Shown piece by piece: positions 31,639 through 39,237 of a stretch of 39,237 nucleotides of DNA. This stretch comes from Acinetobacter sp. P8-3-8. GTDB lineage: Bacteria > Pseudomonadota > Gammaproteobacteria > Pseudomonadales > Moraxellaceae. The stretch spans positions 1-39,237 of the forward strand of contig NZ_AFIE01000032.1 of NCBI RefSeq assembly GCF_000214135.1, read 5' to 3'. Under the pieces are notes generated by a model. It made no database searches. It was not told where the DNA came from and saw only the letters and a program-made list of their open reading frames with translations. Position numbers and translations under genes: made by a program. Numbering within the stretch: the first letter of the stretch is position 1; the number at the start of each line of letters is the position of its first letter.

Positions 31639-33639
31639 ATGATGAATAAATCTATTCAAATTTCGATACTGCTTGTGCTGAGTTTGATCTTAGTGGCTCA
31701 AGTTGCATATATACCGATTGCATTATCCATTCTATTTTTTATCAATATTATCGGTTTGGGTTTGTTTTACAGAAAACAAAATAAGCATGAAATTTTAGAT
31801 TTTCCAAAATATCCAAAGTTAATTTTTGCTTTGGTTGCAATGCTCATCATTTATTTTGATTCTAAAACCTTTCTTGGTGTTGAGGCTGGAACAGCTGTTT
31901 TATCTACTTTTTTATATGCAAAAGCTTTAGAAACCAAATCGAAACGTGATTTTATTATTTTATTTAATTTTGCTTTATTTGTGAGTGCAAGTTTATTCTT
32001 ACATTCACAGGCTTTTTGGATGGCAATATTGGTATTGTGTTGTCTAATTAGTTGTTTAATTGGGCTATATCGTGTTCAAACAGCACATTATCAAACAAGA
32101 CAATCTGTTTTTCTATCCTTGAAAAATGATTCGTTTCACATCTTAAAATTCATTGGTTTGGCATTACCATTTTTTATCATATTGTTTTTATTCTTTCCAC
32201 GCTTACCGCCACTTTGGCAAATTCCAATTCTGAATAATAAAGCTGTGACGGGTTTAAGCGATACGATGTCACCGGGTGATATTGCTCAGCTTTCACAATC
32301 AAGCGCATTAGCATTTCGAGTCATCGCGGATATGAAGCAATTACCGAATCGTAATGAATTGTATTGGCGAGCAATGGTTTTAGATCGTTATGATGGTACG
32401 ACATGGACCAGTGATTTTACCAATAAACGGGATAAGTCTTACTCAACGATCTCAGGACATACAGAGGGTTTTCAGTATCAATATCTAGCCAGTGATCCAA
32501 GTCAACAATGGATTACTGCACTGGAAAAATCTGTTCCTACAGAACCAAAAATTATTTTACATGAAGACTGGGCGATTACACCAAAGCGTTTAGTTCAACG
32601 TACACAACCCATTCAATTACAGTGGATTGGTAATAATATTACCGATATTCAAGAGGTTGGACTGACACAGGTTATTCTCAAAAATAGTTTAAATTATCCT
32701 TTAAAAAGTGATCCTCAAGCGCAAAAGTTTGCACAACAAATGTATCAACAAAGTCAGAATAATCCTGCCTTATATATTCGTAATATTTTGAATTGGTATA
32801 AAAAGGAAAATTTTGTTTATACACTTGCACCAGGGAAATTGGGCGATAACCGTGTTGATGAATTTTTATTCCAAAGTAAACAAGGGTTTTGCGAGCATTA
32901 TGCATCGAGTTTTGTTTTATTAATGCGCTATGTAGGTATTCCTGCCAGAGTGGTCACTGGTTATCAAGGGGGCGAAATGGCACCAGATGGTCAAAGTTGG
33001 GAGGTTCGCCAATTAGATGCACATGCTTGGGCTGAAGTTTATCTGCAAGGGCGTTGGCAACGGATTGATCCAACAGCGATTATTGCACCCATGCGTATTG
33101 ATCAAGGTATGCAAAATGTGATGAATGAAAATAGTGCAATTTTTGGTGATGCGAATTATTCAAATTTTCAACATTCTTCAGTGCTCAGAACTTTACGCGT
33201 CTGGAGTGATTACGCAAGCTTTCAATGGCAAAGTAAGGTGGTAGGCTATGATGCAGATAAACAGAATGGGTGGTTGAAAAAACTTGGTTTAACATCAAGT
33301 TATAGTTATGTACTTGTTCTAATCTTTGGAATATTAGGATTATTGTTGATCTATTGGGGAATATCTAAATATTTATTGATTCGACAAATGTCTAAAATTG
33401 AATATTTATTGTTTCAATTCAATCGGAAATTGGATTCAGTTAACCAAAAAATTGAATCGGAAACCTTCCAACAGTGGATGCAGCGTTTGGCGAATAAAAC
33501 TGAACAAAGGGACATTTTTCAAGAAGCGAACCAATACTTTCAAAAGATCATTTACTTAGCTGATGAAAATCAACAAGATATTCAAAACTTTAAAGATTTG
33601 CTTAAAGAATGTGCGAATGTGCTTAAACAACGAAAATAG
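31639..33639 (+). CDS. DUF3488 / transglutaminase-like membrane protein (TgpA-like)
   Basis: The 666-residue inner-membrane protein has about six N-terminal transmembrane helices (to about 190), a periplasmic transglutaminase-like domain, and one more helix near 555-575 before a cytoplasmic tail. The catalytic triad is visible: C418 in QGFCEHYASSF, H462 in DAHAWAEVY and D477 in RIDPTA. This is the TgpA/DUF3488 layout; P. aeruginosa TgpA is essential, but its substrate is not settled. AAAGGGAGCTG precedes two consecutive ATGs (31639, 31642). Last gene of the moxR operon. Confidence 0.92.
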   Translation: MMNKSIQISILLVLSLILVAQVAYIPIALSILFFINIIGLGLFYRKQNKHEILDFPKYPKLIFALVAMLIIYFDSKTFLGVEAGTAVLSTFLYAKALETKSKRDFIILFNFALFVSASLFLHSQAFWMAILVLCCLISCLIGLYRVQTAHYQTRQSVFLSLKNDSFHILKFIGLALPFFIILFLFFPRLPPLWQIPILNNKAVTGLSDTMSPGDIAQLSQSSALAFRVIADMKQLPNRNELYWRAMVLDRYDGTTWTSDFTNKRDKSYSTISGHTEGFQYQYLASDPSQQWITALEKSVPTEPKIILHEDWAITPKRLVQRTQPIQLQWIGNNITDIQEVGLTQVILKNSLNYPLKSDPQAQKFAQQMYQQSQNNPALYIRNILNWYKKENFVYTLAPGKLGDNRVDEFLFQSKQGFCEHYASSFVLLMRYVGIPARVVTGYQGGEMAPDGQSWEVRQLDAHAWAEVYLQGRWQRIDPTAIIAPMRIDQGMQNVMNENSAIFGDANYSNFQHSSVLRTLRVWSDYASFQWQSKVVGYDADKQNGWLKKLGLTSSYSYVLVLIFGILGLLLIYWGISKYLLIRQMSKIEYLLFQFNRKLDSVNQKIESETFQQWMQRLANKTEQRDIFQEANQYFQKIIYLADENQQDIQNFKDLLKECANVLKQRK

Positions 33640-33642
33640 GGC

Positions 33643-33671
33643 TTGTCATAATCTAAAAAAATGCATATCAT
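33643..33671 (+). promoter_or_regulatory. Promoter of tRNA-Val
   Basis: -35 TTGTCA at 33643-33648 and -10 TATCAT at 33666-33671 with 17-bp spacing; the tRNA begins 13 bp after the -10. Confidence 0.7.
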
Positions 33672-33683
33672 CGCTCTCACTTC

Positions 33684-33760
33684 AGGTGTATAGCTCAGTT
33701 GGTTAGAGCGCTACGTTGACATCGTAGAGGTCTCCAGTTCGAGTCTGGATATACCTACCA
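33684..33760 (+). tRNA. tRNA-Val (anticodon GAC)
   Basis: A 77-nt cloverleaf can be drawn: acceptor AGGTGTA pairs with TATACCT, D-arm GCTC/GAGC, anticodon stem CTACG/CGTAG around TTGACAT (anticodon GAC, Val), T-arm TCCAG/CTGGA around TTCGAGT, and an encoded ACCA end. It directly precedes the integrase region, so its 3' half is the probable integration site. Confidence 0.95.
33735..33760 (+). other. Probable attachment-site core in the tRNA 3' end
   Basis: Tyrosine integrases often recombine within the T-arm and 3' end of tRNA genes, and the integrase starts 220 bp downstream in the same orientation. The exact core cannot be set without the other element end, which is outside the window. Confidence 0.45.
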
Positions 33761-33790
33761 AGATTTTTATTGATATTAATCAATAATATA

Positions 33791-33825
33791 AGGGTGAAAT
33801 TGTAATGATTTCGCCCTGTTTTTTA
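33791..33825 (+). terminator. Terminator after tRNA-Val
   Basis: AGGGTGAAAT (33791-33800) and ATTTCGCCCT (33808-33817) form a 10-bp stem with one wobble, then GTTTTTTAT. Confidence 0.82.
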
Positions 33826-33841
33826 TGCCAAATAGGTCAGC

Positions 33842-33949
33842 TTTGAGTAATCAAAATACTCAAAATTTGCATTAAAAACTGCTTTATATTTCGCTTTCGG
33901 GCGCCATTTTTGAGATGTGTATGTGTCTCGGATAGAAATGGTGCCCGAA
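33842..33949. promoter_or_regulatory. Two inverted repeats upstream of the integrase
   Basis: TTTGAGTA (33842-33849) pairs with TACTCAAA (33857-33864). Further on, TTCGGGCGCCATTT (33896-33909) pairs with AAATGGTGCCCGAA (33936-33949), 13 of 14 bases, with a 26-nt spacer. Both lie between the tRNA and the integrase start, where arm-type integrase sites, an operator or an attenuator would be expected. Confidence 0.5.
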
Positions 33950-33980
33950 TTACGGCCCCAAATATTGAGAGTTTATTAAT

Positions 33981-34997
33981 ATGCAAAAACCTGTCAAACG
34001 TGGCAATGCTTGGCGTATTCAAGTCAAGTACAAACATCTCCGTGATGCGGCAACTCGAGATACTTCAGAAGAGTGTATTGCTTGGGCGCACAAACGACTT
34101 CTAGAATTACAGCTTGAGTACGAAAAGCAGCTCAAGGATCTAGACAAACCTAAAATCAACTTAAAACAATTATTCGAACTTTATTACGATAAAGTAGGGC
34201 AATTCACCAAATCTAAAACCTATATTAAAAATCACATCAAATGGCTTGATCGTTATTATGGCGAATTAACCTATATCTCTATCCACGATCTCACACCTAA
34301 ACTAATCACCGAAAACCGTGAAAGACGTTTAAAGCAAGTTAAACCCGGTACGCTACATAAAGAAATGAGTCTGGGATCTTCTGTGTTTACTTTCGCTGTC
34401 CGTGAAGTTTTCCTTATTCAATCCAATCCCTTTAATCTTGTTAAGAAACCCACTAAGCCTCAATCAAGACAAAACCGTATTAACCAATCTCAGATTGATA
34501 AGATCTTACACGGTTTAGATCATTACCATGAAAATATGGTTCCTAGTACTCCTGCACACTATATCGCTTGGTCGTTCTTATTTGCTCTTGAAACAGCGAT
34601 GCGTAAAGGGGAGATTCTAGGTATTCAGAGAGAGCATATACACGATGATTATGTGCATTTACCTGAAACCAAAAATGGTACTTCACGTGACGTTCCATTG
34701 TCTCAAAAAGCACGTAAGCTTTTAGATTTGTTGGTGAGCCGTGATGATTATCTGATTCCACATAGTTCAAACTCTTTTAGGCTTTTATGGCAAAGAAATT
34801 TGAAACGTACTGGTTTGGGTGGTCAGTTTACTTTTCATGATACACGCCATGAGGCAATCACACGTATGGTAAATAATCAGAAGCTACCAGTAGAGATATT
34901 GGCGAAAGTAACAGGACATAAAACAATTAATGTATTAGTGAATACTTATTACAACCCTACAGCTTCCGAGATAGCAAAAATGTTGAATGCTGCTTAA
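33981..34997 (+). CDS. int: Tyrosine-type site-specific integrase
   Basis: The 338-residue protein has a SAM-like N-terminal core-binding domain (about 50-150, KINLKQLFELYYDKVGQFTKSKTYIKNHIKWL) and a C-terminal catalytic domain (about 165-335). The catalytic residues are visible: Arg in TAMRKGEIL, Lys in ETKNGTSRDVPL, H-x-x-R in FHDTRHEAITR, His in VTGHKT and the nucleophile Tyr in LVNTYYNPTA. It should integrate and, with an excisionase, excise the element at tRNA-Val. The ATG has GAGAG upstream. A short hairpin terminator follows the stop. Confidence 0.95.
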   Translation: MQKPVKRGNAWRIQVKYKHLRDAATRDTSEECIAWAHKRLLELQLEYEKQLKDLDKPKINLKQLFELYYDKVGQFTKSKTYIKNHIKWLDRYYGELTYISIHDLTPKLITENRERRLKQVKPGTLHKEMSLGSSVFTFAVREVFLIQSNPFNLVKKPTKPQSRQNRINQSQIDKILHGLDHYHENMVPSTPAHYIAWSFLFALETAMRKGEILGIQREHIHDDYVHLPETKNGTSRDVPLSQKARKLLDLLVSRDDYLIPHSSNSFRLLWQRNLKRTGLGGQFTFHDTRHEAITRMVNNQKLPVEILAKVTGHKTINVLVNTYYNPTASEIAKMLNAA

Positions 34998-35002
34998 ACT
35001 AT

Positions 35003-35024
35003 GCCCCATTACTAGGGGCTTTTT
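35003..35024 (+). terminator. Terminator of the integrase gene
   Basis: GCCCC (35003-35007), 7-nt loop, GGGGC (35015-35019), T5. It ends 5 bp before the next start codon and contains that gene's only purine-rich box. Confidence 0.7.
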
Positions 35025-35029
35025 ATTAC

Positions 35030-35647
35030 ATGAATAAATCAAAAATTAGTGACGTTTTAGGCATTGGTGTTTTATGTCTAATATTTTGTGTAGGAATTTC
35101 AATTATTGCTAAAAAAGCTTTTAAAGTTGATTCAGATTTTTTATCAGCTAGTGCTACTTTGTTTGCAGCCTTTGTGGCGCTTTATTTTTACAGTGATTGG
35201 AGAGAACAACACAGAGTTTCTCTGTTTGAAAAATTTAAGAATGATCTTTTTAAATTATTTAATCAAGTTGAGGATAATTATGATGCTCTTTATCTTTTTG
35301 TTCTAACAGGGGCTGAAACACCTGACAAAAAGGTACTCGAAACATACACTTCTAAATTTAGTCGATCAGTTGAATTGCTACTAACTGAATTAGATTTTTA
35401 TGAGAAAGCCTTAGTTCAAATAGATATTCTAATAAACCAGTCTCCAAAAAATGCTAAAGAAGATCTTATTAAGATTGTACGAAATTTAAATCCAGAAATT
35501 AAAGAAGATGAATATCTCTCTTTTTTCCCAATTTTTCGTCAAATAATTGAAACAAAGGAATACTTTCTAGAAATTAAAAAAAAGAAAATGGTAATAAATG
35601 ATGATTTGCAAAGAATTATTTTATTTCTAATTGCGAAAGGGCAATAA
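35030..35647 (+). CDS. Hypothetical two-helix membrane protein (element accessory gene)
   Basis: The 205-residue protein has two N-terminal membrane helices (about 9-28, VLGIGVLCLIFCVGISIIA, and about 38-58, FLSASATLFAAFVALYFYSDW) and a cytoplasmic helical tail rich in Glu, Lys and Leu. I do not recognise the family. It sits between the integrase and the excisionase-like gene, a place where temperate elements often carry accessory genes such as exclusion or defence functions; that role is only inference here. The start ATG at 35030 has no independent ribosome-binding site: the only candidate, AGGGG, is inside the integrase terminator hairpin. Composition is AT-rich. Confidence 0.7.
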   Translation: MNKSKISDVLGIGVLCLIFCVGISIIAKKAFKVDSDFLSASATLFAAFVALYFYSDWREQHRVSLFEKFKNDLFKLFNQVEDNYDALYLFVLTGAETPDKKVLETYTSKFSRSVELLLTELDFYEKALVQIDILINQSPKNAKEDLIKIVRNLNPEIKEDEYLSFFPIFRQIIETKEYFLEIKKKKMVINDDLQRIILFLIAKGQ

Positions 35648-35658
35648 GCCCTTTTCTA
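35636..35658. terminator. Bidirectional terminator between convergent genes
   Basis: AAAGGGC (35636-35642), AATAA loop, GCCCTTT (35648-35654) then TTCT. It overlaps the stop of the membrane-protein gene and touches the stop of the opposite-strand gene. Confidence 0.8.
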
Positions 35659-35949
35659 ATTTTTACGTCTAGCACCACGTTTTGACGCTGTAATATGTAG
35701 ATTTTCGAGTAATGGCATGACTTCTTTAGGGTCATATAAATGTTTATTTTGGTCACCTTTATTTAATGGCCCAACTTTTTCAATAATGGTTTTGCGTGAT
35801 AAATTAAACCGTTGTGAAAGCCAAGCCGCAGTTACGCGATTCGGCAATTCTTCAGCTTTAAGCTCTACTATTTTCCCACCTGCAAGATGATCACCAAGAA
35901 ATATTTGAGGTGGTTTTTCTGATTCGATGACTACAATATATTTGCCCAT
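35656..35949 (-). CDS. Excisionase-like small winged-helix protein
   Basis: The 97-residue protein has a MerR/excisionase-type helix-turn-helix in its middle (TAAWLSQRFNLSRKTIIEKV) followed by a wing-like loop and LYDPKEVMPLL, a pattern seen in excisionases and in phage Nu1-type DNA-binding proteins. It ends in a basic tail (SKRGARRKN). Its position, last in the leftward operon next to the integrase, fits an excisionase or directionality factor. The ATG at 35949 is preferred (GGATAAAG upstream); an in-frame TTG at 35964 adds five residues. Identity as Xis is inference. Confidence 0.6.
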   Translation of the reverse strand: MGKYIVVIESEKPPQIFLGDHLAGGKIVELKAEELPNRVTAAWLSQRFNLSRKTIIEKVGPLNKGDQNKHLYDPKEVMPLLENLHITASKRGARRKN

Positions 35950-36097
35950 ATTATCTTTATCCAATCTTCAATAGGTTGGATCGCAGAGGGTCAGCTATAC
36001 GATCCATATCTTTTATTGACTGGCATATCTCCTATAATCTTTTACTTTAATAAATAACCACTTCAAATTTTTGAGCTACTTTTTTATTAAAGTAGAT

Positions 36098-37180
36098 TTA
36101 TGTCGTTTCCCATGGCAATTCAGCCGAATCTACTAAATACGTACGTCGTTGATTCGCATAACTGGTTAAGCGCTCTTGAATGGCTGGGTCAGCTTTTAAA
36201 ATATCTTCTTCAAGTTTGGCTAACTCAATTAAATTGGTTGATTCTTGAATACGGACCATCAAAGACGACTGTGATTTTTCAGGCGGATTGAGTTCAGCTA
36301 AACGTTGGTGAACAGCATCAATTAAAGGTTTACGCTGTTCTTCAGTCCAGTGAGAGGTATACTTGTACAGAGCATTAGCTTCTTTCGGTGTACTGGCTTT
36401 TTTGACTGCTTCCAGTAACTCGCCGAGCACGCGTTGATATTCTTTCTCTGCTAAATCTTCGAATGAAGGTTTCGGCTTAGGCTCAAAATCAGCAAGTTTC
36501 TTCTCTTTGAGCATTGTGATTTCAAGCATTTGCTCAGCACTAAAGCCAACTTTATCAGCGCTGCTTAATAAACTTTCAACTTCGTCGGCATTATTACAAG
36601 AACGCATACCATCCAAATAAAGCTGTAATTCAGTTTCAAGTGAAATTACTGATGGGTTTTCTTTAGGTGCCTCTTCAGCAACAATCTCAACAATTTCCTT
36701 TTTACGAGTTCGACGCTTTTTTGAGTCAGGCTCACTAAGCTCCAATAAGATTTGACTATCATCGGAAAAAACCTTATTACATTTGCTAATTTCCACTAAT
36801 GACTGAGCGTGTAATACAGCATGCTCTTTGTTGTCATAAAGCATTTTTGCATTGATTAAATGTTCTAAAGCTTCTGATTTGCCATCCGTATTTTGTAATT
36901 CAATTGGTGCTTCTAAAGCCAATAAATTAGGCATATAAACGATTTGATTTTTACTAAGCTCAGATATTGACTGAACTCCCTCAAAAATATTTAAAGCTAA
37001 ACCACCAATCTTGTGAATACTTGGAATTAAGCAGAACTCATGATCATCCGTAAAAAATACAGTTGCTGAGAAGTTACCGAGTTCCTCAAAATCATCAGGT
37101 GATTGATAATGTTTGCAGAGTACATTTTTGCCTTGTTGAATTGCTAAAAATGCGTCATTTGCTGTGATTAATTTAGTCAT
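36098..37180 (-). CDS. Hypothetical phage protein in recombination operon
   Basis: The 360-residue protein has an N-terminal globular region (1-125, HYQSPDDFEELGNFSATVFFTDDHEFCLIPS), a basic stretch KKRRTRKKE near 154-162, and a long charged helical C-terminal half with coiled-coil character (about 180-345). It ends ELPWETT. No known family is recognised. It begins 5 bp after the exonuclease gene, with AAGGATAAT before the ATG, so it belongs to the same leftward operon. By context it may assist the phage recombination or replication proteins. Confidence 0.75.
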   Translation of the reverse strand: MTKLITANDAFLAIQQGKNVLCKHYQSPDDFEELGNFSATVFFTDDHEFCLIPSIHKIGGLALNIFEGVQSISELSKNQIVYMPNLLALEAPIELQNTDGKSEALEHLINAKMLYDNKEHAVLHAQSLVEISKCNKVFSDDSQILLELSEPDSKKRRTRKKEIVEIVAEEAPKENPSVISLETELQLYLDGMRSCNNADEVESLLSSADKVGFSAEQMLEITMLKEKKLADFEPKPKPSFEDLAEKEYQRVLGELLEAVKKASTPKEANALYKYTSHWTEEQRKPLIDAVHQRLAELNPPEKSQSSLMVRIQESTNLIELAKLEEDILKADPAIQERLTSYANQRRTYLVDSAELPWETT

Positions 37181-37185
37181 TTTTA

Positions 37186-37863
37186 TTATCCTTTCATAGC
37201 TTTCAAGATGTACGGATCTGCATCAGCTTGTTTTTTATACCAAGCAATGTAATCGGTAGGTAGGTCTTTAATTAATGTGCCTTTATGCTTTCCAAAAGGC
37301 ATTTTTTTCGGAATTCGAGCTTGCTCAGACATTAAAAACAAAGAGTTCATTTCTTTGATTGCAAGCTTTTCAAGAATGGCTTTAAGCACCACGCCAGTAA
37401 AATAAATATCAGCTTTAGCGTTATGAGCATTGCGTAAGTGTTTACGCGCAGCTTGTTTGTCTTCCATCACGTAGTAATAACAAGCACTTAAGGTATGAGA
37501 ATCTAAATCCTCCCAAACCATGCGTGCTAAAGCTAAGGTACAAATACCTTTTACATTGATTGACTTATCACATAGTTGAATAGCTTTAATATCGTAATCG
37601 ATATTGTGCCCAATCAAATAACCAGTATTTTCAGGTAAACGAAAAGTTTCATAACTCGGCTTATCTGCAATATCAGTTTCAAGAATGTGATGGGTTGCCA
37701 TAGCACCGTAAGGAATTGGCGCAGGACAAGAGTAAAAACCATCAAAGACATTTTTTTGATCTATCACCAAGACACCTTGCTCAAATGAGCAGGGTGCAAA
37801 GGCGATTTCAATTGGATAACCGTTTAAATCATTGGTTTCGGTATCTAAGATGTATGCATTCAT
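37186..37863 (-). CDS. DnaQ-like 3'-5' exonuclease with DUF3820 tail
   Basis: The 225-residue protein has a DEDDh exonuclease domain at about 1-165: ExoI motif D7-T-E9, ExoII in LIGHNIDYD, and ExoIII with His and Asp in LRNAHNAKADIYFTG. The C-terminal part (about 188-215) reads MPFGKHKGTLIKDLPTDYIAWYKKQ, a DUF3820 segment. The overall layout resembles exodeoxyribonuclease X-type proteins of prophages. It likely degrades DNA 3' to 5' as part of the element's recombination or replication set. Its ATG overlaps the stop of the ATPase gene by 4 bp (ATGA). Confidence 0.88.
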   Translation of the reverse strand: MNAYILDTETNDLNGYPIEIAFAPCSFEQGVLVIDQKNVFDGFYSCPAPIPYGAMATHHILETDIADKPSYETFRLPENTGYLIGHNIDYDIKAIQLCDKSINVKGICTLALARMVWEDLDSHTLSACYYYVMEDKQAARKHLRNAHNAKADIYFTGVVLKAILEKLAIKEMNSLFLMSEQARIPKKMPFGKHKGTLIKDLPTDYIAWYKKQADADPYILKAMKG

Positions 37864-38963
37864 GCTGAGATACTCGCTTTTGCAAACTGATCAATATCTA
37901 TTTTTGCGCGTTCAAGTTGACTCTGAAGAATCGTAATTAACGAATCAATTCCGAGGTGTTCACAAACAGCCATCACATCAAGACCACGCTCTGCGATAAA
38001 ATCTTGCAATGCATCTCGTTGAACAGGTGTAATGCTTAAATGATCATTACAAGCTTGTTCATTGGATTGATTTAAACTTGTGTCAATTTGACGGGCATTG
38101 CTTTGATTTTTCTCTATTATTTGAACTAATTTAGCTTTGGTTTCATCAAATTTTTGTACCTGAATATCCATTAAGCTATTCATTTTTCGTTTAGAACAAA
38201 ATGCTTCAATATTAATTCCAGCTTGATGCATTAGCATTTCTAGTTCCAAGAATTGATTACCATCAATTGTTGCATCTGCTGAGCCAGAAATTAGCCATTG
38301 CTTAATTGCTATTCCATCGTTAATAGAAAGTGGTCGTGGCTCTATAAAAAGGCGTGTACGGTCTTTGGTAGCAATCGCAATATTGTTATGAGTCAGATCC
38401 AGCACAGTTGTAAATTCATATTCAATACCATCACGCTGTTCAGCCTTCATGCCTACTTTTTCTACCTTTTTCTTACCATTATCATTGGTTTGAATGGTTT
38501 CCATCTTGGAGCGCAAGGTAACAATAATATTGATGCTTGATTGAAGCATCGCATCGATAAATTTACGATGACGTGGAGTGACTTTACTCCAAGCACCCCA
38601 GCTATTACCTTTAAATGGCCCGCTTGCGAGGGTATCAACGATTTCTAAACAACCGCCTACGCCTGACCATTCATGTGTAATGCTGTCGATGATTAATGTA
38701 TCAAAACCCGCAATTTCAGCAGCCTTAATAGCATCAATAAATTTTTCAGGAGAATAAGGAGGTTGAATATTCGCGTGTTCAAATGACACAATATCGTCAT
38801 ACAGTTCAGCACTACTATTTTCTGTATCTGCAACAGCAATACGCCCACCTATACCTTTTGCCAAAAGAAGTGCACCAAAAGTTTTACCTGCACCTGTAGG
38901 CCCTGCAATTGCTAAACGAAGTTTGGCATTTTTACGTTCGGCTTTTTTAAAGAAGACTGACAT
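37860..38963 (-). CDS. Phage AAA/RecA-like ATPase (Sak4-like)
   Basis: The 367-residue protein has a RecA-like NTPase domain at about 12-230: Walker A G21-PTGAGKT28, Walker B in DTLIIDSITHEWSG, and a segment NIIVTLRSKMET typical of phage ATP-binding proteins of the Sak4 group, which act in single-strand annealing recombination. The C-terminal part (230-367) is helical and less conserved. The start ATG has AAGGAG about 8 bp upstream, overlapping the stop of the preceding gene. The Sak4 label is inferred from the domain and operon; a generic phage NTPase is the alternative. Confidence 0.8.
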   Translation of the reverse strand: MSVFFKKAERKNAKLRLAIAGPTGAGKTFGALLLAKGIGGRIAVADTENSSAELYDDIVSFEHANIQPPYSPEKFIDAIKAAEIAGFDTLIIDSITHEWSGVGGCLEIVDTLASGPFKGNSWGAWSKVTPRHRKFIDAMLQSSINIIVTLRSKMETIQTNDNGKKKVEKVGMKAEQRDGIEYEFTTVLDLTHNNIAIATKDRTRLFIEPRPLSINDGIAIKQWLISGSADATIDGNQFLELEMLMHQAGINIEAFCSKRKMNSLMDIQVQKFDETKAKLVQIIEKNQSNARQIDTSLNQSNEQACNDHLSITPVQRDALQDFIAERGLDVMAVCEHLGIDSLITILQSQLERAKIDIDQFAKASISA

Positions 38964-38974
38964 GCTAACTCTCC

Positions 38975-39237
38975 TTAATTATATTTAGCATTGTTATAAG
39001 CAATGCGTTGGTTGGCAGAATAGGGAGTACGTTGAAAGCATGGCTGATTGAATAATTCAGCTTTGGCTTTACGCTTCTGAAATTTTCGTTCACGTTCAGC
39101 TTCTTCTTGGACCCAAGGCAATTTTCTAAGTTTTTCACCTAAGGCAAGATCAAGGTTTTCAAGGGTAAGTAACCAACGAACATAGCTGTGTTTGAGATCA
39201 ACAAGGGCAGTGCCTTTGAATTTGCCAAATTTGATAA
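38975..39237 (-). CDS. DUF3820 family phage protein (partial, 5' end outside window)
   Basis: An open frame enters from the window end and stops at 38975. The visible 87 codons begin IKFGKFKGTALVDLKHSYVRWLL, matching DUF3820 (the FGKxKG and DLxxxYxxWL pattern also found in the exonuclease at 37186). A charged helical tail follows (WVQEEAERERKFQKRKAKAELF). It ends 11 bp before the ATPase start, whose ribosome-binding site overlaps its stop codon, so it is upstream in the same leftward operon. Confidence 0.75.
   Translation of the reverse strand, partial: IKFGKFKGTALVDLKHSYVRWLLTLENLDLALGEKLRKLPWVQEEAERERKFQKRKAKAELFNQPCFQRTPYSANQRIAYNNAKYN

Noticed and set aside
33684-39237. A CRISPR array or toxin-antitoxin pair in the element region
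   Set aside because: No regularly spaced repeats were seen, and no adjacent small gene pair shows toxin or antitoxin motifs.

Overview
The window reads as chromosome of a low-GC gammaproteobacterium of the Moraxellaceae, most likely Acinetobacter. This rests on the overall AT-richness, two tandem secreted proteins resembling the Moraxellaceae-restricted MCR_0457 family, an AmpG permease with a large periplasmic insert, and the Acinetobacter-like sequences of DacC, EpmB and the Lon-like protease. The species is not assigned.

Layout. Positions 1-1519 (minus) hold a very AT-rich pair: a CoiA-like nuclease gene and a small frameshifted gene, placed directly behind a gamma-carbonic-anhydrase-like gene. 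Next come dacC (PBP5/6 carboxypeptidase) and two MCR_0457-like secreted proteins (minus), then surE and an NlpD-like lipoprotein (plus), a LysR regulator, argD (minus) and grxD. A 296-bp terminal-inverted-repeat element (MITE-like) lies at 9257-9552. A Lon-family ATP-dependent protease (minus), AmpG, a large lipoprotein with a zincin motif, gloA, an SBF/YfeH-type transporter and rpmE follow. A minus-strand operon epmB - PilZ-domain protein - FimX-like REC/PAS/EAL protein runs back from the efp locus. efp is divergent from epmB, so the EF-P modification enzyme and its substrate face each other. After efp come the cstA-ybdD pyruvate/peptide uptake pair, a second copy of the 300-bp element in the opposite orientation (28170-28480), panE, and a MoxR - DUF58 - transglutaminase (TgpA-like) operon.

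From 33684 the window enters a mobile element. A tRNA-Val(GAC) gene is followed by a tyrosine integrase, a small two-helix membrane protein, an excisionase-like winged-helix protein, and a leftward operon encoding an unknown 360-residue protein, a DnaQ-type exonuclease with a DUF3820 tail, a Sak4-like phage ATPase and a second DUF3820 protein cut by the window end. This is the integrase-proximal end of a prophage or related element integrated at the tRNA gene; the far end is outside the window.

The chromosomal part is dominated by envelope and peptidoglycan genes (dacC, nlpD-like, ampG), c-di-GMP/type IV pilus-like signalling genes and housekeeping genes. The points most worth a second look are the inverted pair of MITE-like elements, the CoiA-like nuclease cassette, the zincin lipoprotein, AmpG's Ig-like insert, the PilZ/FimX-like pair, and the accessory membrane gene behind the integrase.
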